Positions 44,387 through 52,741 of a DNA stretch of 64,000 nucleotides are shown one piece after another. The stretch comes from Dysgonomonas sp. HGC4. Lineage in GTDB: Bacteria > Bacteroidota > Bacteroidia > Bacteroidales > Dysgonomonadaceae. Numbering within the stretch: the stretch's first letter is position 1; the number at the start of each line of letters is the position of its first letter. A program made the translations under genes and the position numbers. The notes under the pieces are model-generated. The model was not told the origin of the DNA, did no database searches, and saw only the letters and a program-made list of their open reading frames with translations. Location of the stretch: NCBI RefSeq assembly GCF_001261715.1, contig NZ_CVRU01000119.1, forward strand, positions 31,355 to 95,354, in the 5' to 3' direction.

Positions 44387-44394
44387 TAAATTTG
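44387..44394 (+). promoter_or_regulatory. -7-like box before the DUF457 gene
   Basis: TAAATTTG fits TAnnTTTG and lies 48 bp before the ATG. No -33 element is clear. Confidence 0.4.
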
Positions 44395-44442
44395 TATTTA
44401 AGGTGTCAGATTTTTTTTATTCTAAATATTTAAATATCATTT

Positions 44443-45243
44443 ATGGATATTCTTACCCATGCTCTTTCTGGTGCCGCAATAGGTACAGTTGTAGCCAATT
44501 ATAACCAGATGAGCTCATCTCGTAAAGCTAAGACTGTTTTAGCAGGAGCAGTTGGGGGTACATTTCCCGATATTGATGCAATAAGTATGTGGTCTGGGTT
44601 TGATCGGGCTTTAGGCTCTTTATTTAATTTAGAGCATTCAGGTCGTGTCATTTATGGCAGTAAATTTTGGTATTCGCATCATGCATTTTTTCACTCATTG
44701 ATTGGAAGTTTATTGGTTGCTGTATTATTCCTTCTGTTGATTTATATAGTAATGAGGAAGTATAAAACGATTCCTTTACTTGCTTATTTCAAGGCATCCT
44801 CTGTCTTTTTTATTGCATTTGTTTTAGGTTACTGGGCACATCTCACCGGCGATTTACCCACTCCTTCATCGGTGTGGGGTGGAATATCTTTATTTTGGCC
44901 TTCGGATAATTACGTTGGAGGATATGGAAAGATTTGGTGGTGGAATAATTATGATATTTTCTTATTGATCCTTTTTTGTGTTATTTTAAATTTATTACTG
45001 CCTGCAATTTCAAAATATGTTAGAATTAGATCTAGAGTATGCACTATATCTATTGCGACTATTACCTTAAGCTTGATATTGGTGCAAATTAATACTCGTC
45101 ACTATAATTATTCTTATGCCGAGAATCGCTCTAATTATACTCAAATGGAGCAGAATTCCAAGTTGGAGCAAAAACGTATTTTGGGTGATAGGATATACTA
45201 CTGTATGGATAAGTTTGATAAACGTTTAAAGATTAATTTTTAA
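44443..45243 (+). CDS. Membrane-bound metal-dependent hydrolase, DUF457/YdjM family
   Basis: 266 residues. The family motifs MDILTHALSGAAIG, GTFPDIDAI, YSHHAFFHSLIG and HLTGDLPTPS supply the conserved His and Asp residues thought to bind metal, and four membrane spans alternate with them. E. coli YdjM is the best-known relative and is SOS-regulated; its substrate is not known. No operon partner is evident here. Confidence 0.85.
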   Translation: MDILTHALSGAAIGTVVANYNQMSSSRKAKTVLAGAVGGTFPDIDAISMWSGFDRALGSLFNLEHSGRVIYGSKFWYSHHAFFHSLIGSLLVAVLFLLLIYIVMRKYKTIPLLAYFKASSVFFIAFVLGYWAHLTGDLPTPSSVWGGISLFWPSDNYVGGYGKIWWWNNYDIFLLILFCVILNLLLPAISKYVRIRSRVCTISIATITLSLILVQINTRHYNYSYAENRSNYTQMEQNSKLEQKRILGDRIYYCMDKFDKRLKINF

Positions 45244-45250
45244 GTAAATG

Positions 45251-45281
45251 TTTGTATTTCATAAAATCTCTCCTATATTTG
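45251..45281 (+). promoter_or_regulatory. Promoter of tetR
   Basis: TTTG (45251-45254), 19 bp, TATATTTG (45274-45281). The downstream operator palindrome starts 5 bp later, so a bound repressor would block initiation. Confidence 0.7.
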
Positions 45282-45286
45282 TATTG

Positions 45287-45302
45287 TTAACAAAATTGTT
45301 AA
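45287..45302. promoter_or_regulatory. TetR operator 1
   Basis: Perfect inverted repeat TTAACAA-AA-TTGTTAA. It overlaps the expected transcription start of tetR, and a near-identical copy lies before tolC. Confidence 0.7.
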
Positions 45303-45311
45303 ACAAATAAG

Positions 45312-45932
45312 TTGATAGTGGAAAAGAAAGATATAACTACCGAACAAACAATATTAGAAGCTGCCGAATATGAATTTCTAGAGAAGGGATTTGCTGGTGC
45401 TAAAACTACTGCTATCGCAAAACGTGCGGGAGTAAATCATGCAATGATTCATTACTATTTCAGAACAAAGGAGAATTTGTTCTCTATGGTTTATCAGCAA
45501 AAAATAAAGACTCTAGCTGAATCTTTCTCACAGTCATTTAATCAAGATTTACCTTTTTTCGAGCAGTTGAAATTGGCTATTGGTAGCCATTACGATTTTG
45601 TTGCTGCCAATCCCAGATTACTCTTTTTTATTTACGGAGAAATAATTACTCACGATGAGAGGAAGAAAATGCTTGTAAGGAGTGTCTTCCCTAAACTAAA
45701 AGGTATAATAAAAAGACTAAAGGAGAGAATCGATATTGAGGTCGAGAATGGCTCTATGCGTTTTATCCGTCCTACTGAATTGTTGATGAATATAATTGCT
45801 CTAAATGCGATTACATTTTTAGCAATGCCTTTGTTGCAGATTATAAGGAGAAATGACAAAGAGGTTGAAAAGCTTCTACTACAAAGGAGGGAAAATAATA
45901 TCCAATTTATTATAAATGGGTTGAGTGTTTAA
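45312..45932 (+). CDS. TetR-family repressor of the efflux operon
   Basis: About 206 residues. The helix-turn-helix is AIAKRAGVNHAMIHYYFRTK near residues 35-54, and the C-terminal ligand domain is helical. The start is uncertain: TTG at 45312 or GTG at 45318, both after AAACAAATAAG; no ATG fits. Two identical operator-like palindromes, before this gene and before tolC, suggest it controls itself and the exporter genes that follow. The inducing compound is unknown. Confidence 0.88.
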   Translation: MIVEKKDITTEQTILEAAEYEFLEKGFAGAKTTAIAKRAGVNHAMIHYYFRTKENLFSMVYQQKIKTLAESFSQSFNQDLPFFEQLKLAIGSHYDFVAANPRLLFFIYGEIITHDERKKMLVRSVFPKLKGIIKRLKERIDIEVENGSMRFIRPTELLMNIIALNAITFLAMPLLQIIRRNDKEVEKLLLQRRENNIQFIINGLSV

Positions 45933-45948
45933 TTTTTTTAGACTGTAA

Positions 45949-45964
45949 CTAACAAAATTGTTAA
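45949..45964. promoter_or_regulatory. TetR operator 2
   Basis: CTAACAA-AA-TTGTTAA, one base from operator 1, in the gap between tetR and tolC. Confidence 0.65.
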
Positions 45965-45981
45965 GTGATAATGTTTGTGGA

Positions 45982-47262
45982 ATGAAAACGTCATCTGAAA
46001 ATATGAAAAGAATAATAATTGTTCTGTGTGTTTTGCTCAGTAGTTGTTTTATGGCATCGGCACAATTGACTATTGAGGCTTGTCAGGAGAAAGCCAAGCA
46101 GAACTATCCTTTGATTAAGCGTTATGGCTTGATCGAGAAAACAAAAGAGTATAACTTGTCGAATGCGAATAAAGGATACTTGCCTCAGTTTTCGATGACA
46201 GCTAAGGCTACCTATCAATCCGATGTTCCACATCTTCCTATCTCCGTACCTGGTGTAGATATTCAGCCATTGAGTAAAGATCAGTATGGTGTAACTCTGG
46301 ATGTAAACCAAACTATTTGGGATGGCGGAGTTATTGGTTCTAAGAAAGAAATGGCGAAAACGGCTTCAGAGGTTGCTTCTAAACAACTGGAAGTTACTTT
46401 ATATACGATTAACGACAGAGTGAATCAGCTATATTTTGGTATACTCTTATTTGATGCAAAAATTAAGCAGAATCTATTGATTCAAGAAGAGCTAGCACGA
46501 AATTTTAATCTTATTTCAAGTTATATAGAAAATGGTATTGCTAACCAGTCTGATTTGGATGCCATAAAAGTGGAACAGCTAAAAACAAAACAGACGCAAA
46601 CTCAATTGATCTCGAATAGAAAAGCTTTTATTGATATGTTGTCTGCATTGATTGGGGAATTGATCAATGAGAATACTGTTTTAGAGAAACCAAATTCAGA
46701 GAATGAGTTACTATCTGCCCAGATTGGGCGTCCGGAATTACATCTGTTCGATGCACAGTATAATGATCTCGAAACTCAGAAAAAACAAATCAAAGCAGGT
46801 TATATGCCAAAGCTAGGTCTATTTGCTACCGGAGGATATGGAAGACCTGGCTTGAATATGTTAGAAGATAAATTTGCAGCTTATTATGTAGCAGGAGTTC
46901 GTTTGTCGTGGAATTTTGGAGGACTTTATACTGAAAAGAACGATCGTAAACTGATCGAAGCCAATCAGAGTTCATTAGCCGCTGAAAAAGAAACATTCTT
47001 GTTTAATACCAATTTGGAGGTAACTCAAGAGCAAAGTGAAGTAAAAAGAAATCGCGATTTACTAAAATACGATGATGAGATAATAATGCTTCGGAATAAT
47101 GTGAAAAAATCGGCAGAAGTGAAGGTTGCAAATGGAACTCTGACGGTAACTGATCTTATGCGAGAAGTAAATGCTGAGGATTTAGCTAAACAAGACAAAA
47201 TCCAGCACGAGATAGAGTTGTTGTTGTCTATTTATAATCTAAAATATACAACTAATAATTAA
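45982..47262 (+). CDS. TolC-family outer-membrane efflux protein
   Basis: About 426 residues from the ATG at 45982 (an alternative ATG at 46003 begins the signal peptide MKRIIIVLCVLLSS, ending near ASAQ). Two internal repeats of helical coiled coil and beta strands are typical of TolC/OprM. It forms the outer-membrane duct of the exporter encoded downstream. The TetR operator lies 17 bp before the start. Confidence 0.88.
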   Translation: MKTSSENMKRIIIVLCVLLSSCFMASAQLTIEACQEKAKQNYPLIKRYGLIEKTKEYNLSNANKGYLPQFSMTAKATYQSDVPHLPISVPGVDIQPLSKDQYGVTLDVNQTIWDGGVIGSKKEMAKTASEVASKQLEVTLYTINDRVNQLYFGILLFDAKIKQNLLIQEELARNFNLISSYIENGIANQSDLDAIKVEQLKTKQTQTQLISNRKAFIDMLSALIGELINENTVLEKPNSENELLSAQIGRPELHLFDAQYNDLETQKKQIKAGYMPKLGLFATGGYGRPGLNMLEDKFAAYYVAGVRLSWNFGGLYTEKNDRKLIEANQSSLAAEKETFLFNTNLEVTQEQSEVKRNRDLLKYDDEIIMLRNNVKKSAEVKVANGTLTVTDLMREVNAEDLAKQDKIQHEIELLLSIYNLKYTTNN

Positions 47263-47405
47263 GGTCTAAAACTATTTTAGGTGTTGGTTGTAAGTGTTTG
47301 ATTATTAGTTGATATGTTCTTTTTTTGATAATACAGAAATCTTCCGTTGCAAAAAGCAGATCAATAAATACTTTTATTCGATTAAATCTTTAAGATAAAT
47401 AATAT

Positions 47406-48302
47406 ATGAGAACTATTAAAGCATTATCCATCCTTATTATAAGTTTCTTACTTGTTGCATGTGGCAATAAAAAGGGCGATTATGATGCTTCGGGAATATT
47501 CGAAACTACGGAGGTTATAGTTTCATCCGAAGCAAATGGGAAAATTCTAGAACTTAATTTGGAAGAGGGGCAGATCGTCAATCCAGATGTGCCTATGGGA
47601 TATATAGATACGACACAGTTATATCTAAAAAAAATGCAGTTGTTGGCAAGCAATCAGGCAGTAAAAAGTAAACAGACTGATGTTCCAAGACAAATTGCAG
47701 CAATACAACAGCAGATTGTTACACAAAAAAAAGAACAAGCACGTTTCGAAAACTTAGTGAAATCGAATGCAGCTAATCAAAAACAGCTAGATGATATCAA
47801 TGCTCAGATTCTTTACCTCGAAAAACAATTAGCTGCACAGACTGAAGTCTTGATGAATTCTAATCGAGGCATTTCTGAAGAAAGTTCTTCTATGCAAATA
47901 CAAGTAGCCCAATTAAATGATCAGATTGTAAAATCGGTGATTAAAAGTCCTATAAAGGGAACTATATTATCTAAATATGCTGAACAAGGAGAGCTCGCAG
48001 TGCAAGGTAAGGCATTATTTAAAGTAGGAGATATTGAAAATATGATCCTAAGGGCATACATATCAGCCAGTCAGTTGACGCAGTTGAAAGTAGGTCAAAC
48101 TGTACAGGTATTCTCTGATTTGGGAGAAGCAGACCGAAAGGAATATTCGGGCACAATAGAATGGATATCCGATAAAGCAGAGTTTACGCCTAAAACAATA
48201 CAGACAAGAGATGAACGTGCCAATCTGGTTTATGCTGTAAAAATTGCAGTAAAGAACGATGGATATATTAAAAGAGGAATGTACGGAGAAATAAAGTTCT
48301 AA
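47406..48302 (+). CDS. HlyD/YbhG-like periplasmic adaptor lipoprotein
   Basis: 298 residues with a lipoprotein signal (cysteine in LLVACGNKK). The order is a lipoyl/barrel-sandwich half (VSSEANGKILELNLEEGQ), a long coiled-coil hairpin (about 80-170), the second lipoyl half (VIKSPIKGTILSKYAEQGE) and a beta-barrel (about 205-298). It bridges the inner-membrane ABC exporter to TolC. YbhG of E. coli has the same gene neighbours. Confidence 0.9.
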   Translation: MRTIKALSILIISFLLVACGNKKGDYDASGIFETTEVIVSSEANGKILELNLEEGQIVNPDVPMGYIDTTQLYLKKMQLLASNQAVKSKQTDVPRQIAAIQQQIVTQKKEQARFENLVKSNAANQKQLDDINAQILYLEKQLAAQTEVLMNSNRGISEESSSMQIQVAQLNDQIVKSVIKSPIKGTILSKYAEQGELAVQGKALFKVGDIENMILRAYISASQLTQLKVGQTVQVFSDLGEADRKEYSGTIEWISDKAEFTPKTIQTRDERANLVYAVKIAVKNDGYIKRGMYGEIKF

Positions 48303-48402
48303 GTTTCAATGTCTATTTACTACTTCGATGTAGGAGCGAGTTATACTTGCTGAAATTAGGGTTAAGAATAGGACATTAAATATATGTAGATTACTAAAAG
48401 AT

Positions 48403-49317
48403 ATGGTTGCAATTTCGGTACAGAATATAAATAAGAAATACGGAAATATTCAAGCTCTGAATAATATCAGTTTTGATGTTCAGCAAGGTGAGATATATGG
48501 TATTATCGGTCCTGATGGAGCTGGTAAAACTTCGCTATTTCGTATTCTTACCACTCTTTTGCTTGCTGAAAGTGGAACAGCAACAGTCGATGGATTGGAT
48601 ATTATCAAAGACTATAAACAGATTCGTAATAGAATAGGGTATATGCCGGGGAAATTTTCTCTTTATCAGGATTTGACTGTGGAGGAAAATCTCGAATTCT
48701 TCGCTACTGTTTTTAATACCACTATAAAAGAGAACTACGATCTGATCAAAGATATTTATAGCCAGATAGAACCTTTTAAAGATAGAAGAGCGGGTAAATT
48801 ATCTGGAGGGATGAAGCAAAAATTGGCACTTAGTTGTGCATTGATTCATAAACCTACTGTTTTATTTCTCGATGAGCCCACAACGGGTGTTGATCCGGTT
48901 TCAAGAAAAGAATTTTGGGAAATGCTTCAAAATTTAAAGGCGCAGAATATAACTATATTGGTATCGACTCCTTATATGGATGAAGCTATGCTGTGTGACC
49001 GTATTGCATTGATTCAAGAGGGAACTTTTTTGCAAGTTGACACTCCTGATAATATCATTGAACTTTTTACCCAAATACTTTGGGCAGTAAAGAGTAAAGA
49101 AATGTTTAGGCTTCTGAATGATTTAAGAGGCTATGATCGTATAAAAACTTGCTTTACGTTTGGTGAAGTGCACCATATAACAGTAAAAGAAGATTTGAAA
49201 ATGGAGGATATAAGAACCTATCTTATAGGTAAAGGTCATCAGGATATTGATGTTTATGCTATTAAACCAAGTATTGAAGACTGTTATATGCAATTGGCAC
49301 AAAAAACGAAAGTTTAA
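48403..49317 (+). CDS. ABC exporter ATP-binding protein 1 (YbhF N-half-like)
   Basis: 304 residues with Walker A GPDGAGKTS, signature LSGGMKQKL, Walker B VLFLDEPTTGVDPVSR and H-loop replaced: STPYMDEA has Tyr-Met after Pro where His is usual. E. coli YbhF joins two such ATPases in one chain; here they are two genes. It pairs with the next ATPase and the two permeases. Confidence 0.9.
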   Translation: MVAISVQNINKKYGNIQALNNISFDVQQGEIYGIIGPDGAGKTSLFRILTTLLLAESGTATVDGLDIIKDYKQIRNRIGYMPGKFSLYQDLTVEENLEFFATVFNTTIKENYDLIKDIYSQIEPFKDRRAGKLSGGMKQKLALSCALIHKPTVLFLDEPTTGVDPVSRKEFWEMLQNLKAQNITILVSTPYMDEAMLCDRIALIQEGTFLQVDTPDNIIELFTQILWAVKSKEMFRLLNDLRGYDRIKTCFTFGEVHHITVKEDLKMEDIRTYLIGKGHQDIDVYAIKPSIEDCYMQLAQKTKV

Positions 49318-49415
49318 ACAAGATCTCGGTTTTTTATGACTATGATTGATACAATATTATAGAAGGTTATAAGTAAAACATAAAGACTTAAAGATAACTA
49401 TACTCAAATAAATAT

Positions 49416-50159
49416 ATGAAAGAACCTGTAATATATACCGAAAACCTGACAAAGAAATTTGGAGCATTTACTGCTGTGGATAATATATCCTTCAGTGTAG
49501 ATAAAGGTGAGATATTCGGTTTTCTGGGAGCTAACGGAGCAGGGAAAACAACAGCTATGCGCATGCTCTGCGGATTGAGCCATCCTACATCAGGTAAAGG
49601 TTCGGTTGCTGGATATGATATTTTGAAAGAGTCTGAAAAGGTTAAGAAAAATATTGGGTATATGAGTCAGAAGTTCTCCTTATACGAAGACTTGAAGGTT
49701 TGGGAAAATATCCGACTATTTGGTGGAATATATGGTATGGAGTCAAAACGAATTGCTTCGAAAACAGATGAAATATTAGATGAATTGGGTTTTTTAGCTG
49801 AACGTAATACGCTTGTAAGAGAATTACCATTAGGTTGGAAACAAAAATTAGCTTTCTCAGTCTCTATATTTCATGAACCTAAGGTTGTTTTCTTAGATGA
49901 ACCTACGGGAGGTGTTGACCCTGTAACCCGTCGGCAGTTTTGGGAGCTTATTTATGCTGCGACAGATAGAGGAATTACTGCTTTTGTTACTACTCACTAT
50001 ATGGATGAGGCAGAATATTGTAACCGTGTATCGATTATGGTAGATGGTAAAATTGAGGCTCTGGATACACCAAAGAATCTTAAGTTACAATTTGAGGCAG
50101 ATAGTATGGATGAGGTATTTCAACAATTGGCAAGAAAAGCGACGCGAAAAGGAGATTAA
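49416..50159 (+). CDS. ABC exporter ATP-binding protein 2 (YbhF C-half-like)
   Basis: 247 residues with Walker A GANGAGKTT, Walker B VVFLDEPTGGVDPVTR and H-loop TTHYMDEA. The signature motif is degenerate, reading ELPLGWKQKLAF in place of LSGGQ. YbhF-type second halves show the same feature, so the two ATPases probably form an asymmetric pair with one full site. Confidence 0.9.
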   Translation: MKEPVIYTENLTKKFGAFTAVDNISFSVDKGEIFGFLGANGAGKTTAMRMLCGLSHPTSGKGSVAGYDILKESEKVKKNIGYMSQKFSLYEDLKVWENIRLFGGIYGMESKRIASKTDEILDELGFLAERNTLVRELPLGWKQKLAFSVSIFHEPKVVFLDEPTGGVDPVTRRQFWELIYAATDRGITAFVTTHYMDEAEYCNRVSIMVDGKIEALDTPKNLKLQFEADSMDEVFQQLARKATRKGD

Positions 50160-50252
50160 GGTCTCAGACCTTTTTATGGCTTTGTCAAGTAGAATAGCTA
50201 CAGAAAACTATAATATGAGAATGTATCATAAAAAACACTTTGACTTAATTGA

Positions 50253-51362
50253 ATGAAACAGTTCTTATCATTTGTAAAAAAAGAGTTCTTTCATATCTTT
50301 CGAGATACAAGAACGATGATGATTATATTGGGGATTCCCATTATACAGATGCTTCTTTTTGGTTTTGCTATAACAACAGAGGTGAGGAATGTACAAGTTG
50401 CAGTCTTTGACCCATCAAAGGATATTTCGACAGAGCGTATAATCAATCAATTGGATGCTAGTAATTATTTTCATATTGTGCAGATGTTGAATAATCCGGA
50501 TGAAATCAGTACAATCTTCAAAAAGGATCATAACATTAATCTGGTTGTTGTATTTGATGAAAAGTTCAATGAAAACCTCTTACATACAGGGGAAGCATCT
50601 ATCCAATTGATTGCTGATGCTACCGACCCCAATCAGGCTACAACCTTATCGGGATATGCAACAAGTATAATAAACTCATATCAGCAGGAACTTTTGCAAG
50701 AATATAAGATTCCAATACAAATAAAACCGGAAGTAAAGATGCTCTATAATCCTCAAATAAAGAGTGCTTATAATTTTGTGCCCGGCGTAATGGGTTTAAT
50801 ATTTATGCTGATATGTGCAATGATGACTTCAATCTCAATTGTTCGTGAGAAAGAAACGGGTACAATGGAAATTTTGTTGGCGTCACCTATGAAGCCTTTT
50901 TATATTATTGTAGCAAAGGCTATTCCTTATTTCGCAATATCCATAGTGAATCTAACTACAATTTTATTATTATCTGTTTATGTATTGAAGGTACCTGTAA
51001 CAGGAAGCTTCTATTCTTTGATTGGAATTTCTTTACTCTTCATAATGGTAGCACTATCATTAGGGATATTTATCTCAACCGTTGCTCAAACCCAAGTTGC
51101 CGCTATGCTGGTGTCGGGAATGGGAATGATACTTCCTGTAATGATTCTTTCGGGTATGATATTTCCTATAGAAAGTATGCCTGTTATACTTCAGTGGGTA
51201 TCGGATATTATTCCTGCAAAATGGTATATCTCTGCTGTAAGGAAATTAATGATACAAGGCTTGGGTATTACTGCTGTTTATAGAGAACTGGTGGTTTTAC
51301 TAGGTATGTTGGTTTTTTTAGTATTTGTCAGCCTTAAGAATTTCAAAACAAGACTTAATTAA
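50253..51362 (+). CDS. ABC-2 exporter permease 1 (YbhS-like)
   Basis: 369 residues: one N-terminal span, an extracytoplasmic domain (about 50-170) and five C-terminal spans. SIVREKETGTMEILLASPMK is the coupling segment typical of ABC-2 permeases of the YbhS/YhiI kind. It ends 2 bp before its partner. The complex probably exports drugs or other hydrophobic compounds; cargo unproven. Confidence 0.9.
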   Translation: MKQFLSFVKKEFFHIFRDTRTMMIILGIPIIQMLLFGFAITTEVRNVQVAVFDPSKDISTERIINQLDASNYFHIVQMLNNPDEISTIFKKDHNINLVVVFDEKFNENLLHTGEASIQLIADATDPNQATTLSGYATSIINSYQQELLQEYKIPIQIKPEVKMLYNPQIKSAYNFVPGVMGLIFMLICAMMTSISIVREKETGTMEILLASPMKPFYIIVAKAIPYFAISIVNLTTILLLSVYVLKVPVTGSFYSLIGISLLFIMVALSLGIFISTVAQTQVAAMLVSGMGMILPVMILSGMIFPIESMPVILQWVSDIIPAKWYISAVRKLMIQGLGITAVYRELVVLLGMLVFLVFVSLKNFKTRLN

Positions 51363-51364
51363 TC

Positions 51365-52477
51365 ATGATAAAATTTCTTTTAGAAAAAGAGTTTAAGCAA
51401 ATTTTGAGGAATTCGTTTCTTCCAAGAATGATTATTGCCATGCCCCTCATGATGATGCTTGTTTTTCCTTGGGCTGCCAATCAGGAAATAAAGAATTTGC
51501 GATTGAGTGTTGTGGATAACGATCATAGCACTTATTCGGAACGTTTGATTCAGAAGATAGCAGCATCTGGTTATTTTAATTTGACGGATGTTTCTGTCTC
51601 TAATAATGAAGCGATGCGGAGTATAGAGACAGACCGAGCTGATATAATTCTGGAGATTCAACCCGATTTCGAAAAGAACCTGATAAAAGAAGGTACTGCT
51701 AATGTTATGATCTTAGCTAATGCAGTCAATGGAATGAAAGGAGGTTTAGGTACTTCTTATCTTTCGGTTATATTACAAGATTATGCAGTTGAAATCAGGA
51801 ACGAATGGAAGCAAGCACCCGAAATGGCAATTTTGCCTGTCATTAATATAGTACCCCAGAATCGATTTAATCCGCATCTGGATTATAAAGTATTTATGGT
51901 TCCAGCAATAATGGTGACTATGTTAACCTTACTATGTGGATTTTTACCGGCATTGAATATTGTAGGAGAAAAGGAAATAGGTACTATTGAACAGATGAAT
52001 GTTACTCCTGTGAATAAACTTACTTTTATATTGGCTAAACTGATACCTTATTGGATAGTAGGATTTCTGGCTCTTTCGCTCTGTCTTACATTAGCAGCAA
52101 CGGTATATGGATTGATACCCGTAGGTCGTTTAACTACCCTTTATCTTTTTGCCAGTCTGTACATATTAGTTGTTTCGGGCTTTGGTTTAGTAGTGTCAAA
52201 CTATTCTAATACTATGCAACAAGCTATGTTTGTTATGTTTTTCTTTATTATGATTTTCATTCTGATGAGTGGGCTTTTTACCCCAATATCAAGTATGCCT
52301 CAATGGGCACAGAATATTACAGCTTTTAACCCCCTGAAATATTTTATACAAGTAATGAGAATGGTGTATCTGAAAGGTAGTGGTATAGCAGATCTCACAA
52401 CACAGATGGTTGCGTTATGCTGCTTCGCATTATTCTTTAACGGTTGGGCTGTGTTAAGCTATAGAAAGAGTAGCTAA
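51365..52477 (+). CDS. ABC-2 exporter permease 2 (YbhR-like)
   Basis: 370 residues with the same fold as the gene before it: GEKEIGTIEQMNVTPVNKL in the coupling position and PISSMPQWAQNITAFNPLKY in the late extracytoplasmic loop. It forms a heterodimer with permease 1 in YbhFSR-like exporters. It is the last gene of the operon; a 264-bp spacer follows. Confidence 0.9.
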   Translation: MIKFLLEKEFKQILRNSFLPRMIIAMPLMMMLVFPWAANQEIKNLRLSVVDNDHSTYSERLIQKIAASGYFNLTDVSVSNNEAMRSIETDRADIILEIQPDFEKNLIKEGTANVMILANAVNGMKGGLGTSYLSVILQDYAVEIRNEWKQAPEMAILPVINIVPQNRFNPHLDYKVFMVPAIMVTMLTLLCGFLPALNIVGEKEIGTIEQMNVTPVNKLTFILAKLIPYWIVGFLALSLCLTLAATVYGLIPVGRLTTLYLFASLYILVVSGFGLVVSNYSNTMQQAMFVMFFFIMIFILMSGLFTPISSMPQWAQNITAFNPLKYFIQVMRMVYLKGSGIADLTTQMVALCCFALFFNGWAVLSYRKSS

Positions 52478-52597
52478 GTTAGCTATTGATATATCCTTAC
52501 GTATTGTTTTTTTTATTGTTATTAGTTTTTTACTAGGTGTTTATCTCTGCTGGATGTTTTTTTGAAATGAAAAGATATTTCGTTTATTTTTAATTGT

Positions 52598-52605
52598 TAT
52601 ATTTG
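52598..52605 (+). promoter_or_regulatory. -7-like box before the BspA-like gene
   Basis: TATATTTG fits TAnnTTTG, 136 bp before the ATG. No -33 element is obvious. The 264-bp spacer holds nothing else I can name. Confidence 0.4.
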
Positions 52606-52741
52606 AAGAAAATTTAACATAAATAAATAAGCTACGTTTTAATCTTTTGAAGATATACGACCCAACTTTATCTATTAAATTCTAATAGAACATTTCTTAT
52701 ACAGCATAATCGACACTTTTTTACAAACTAATAGAAACAAA

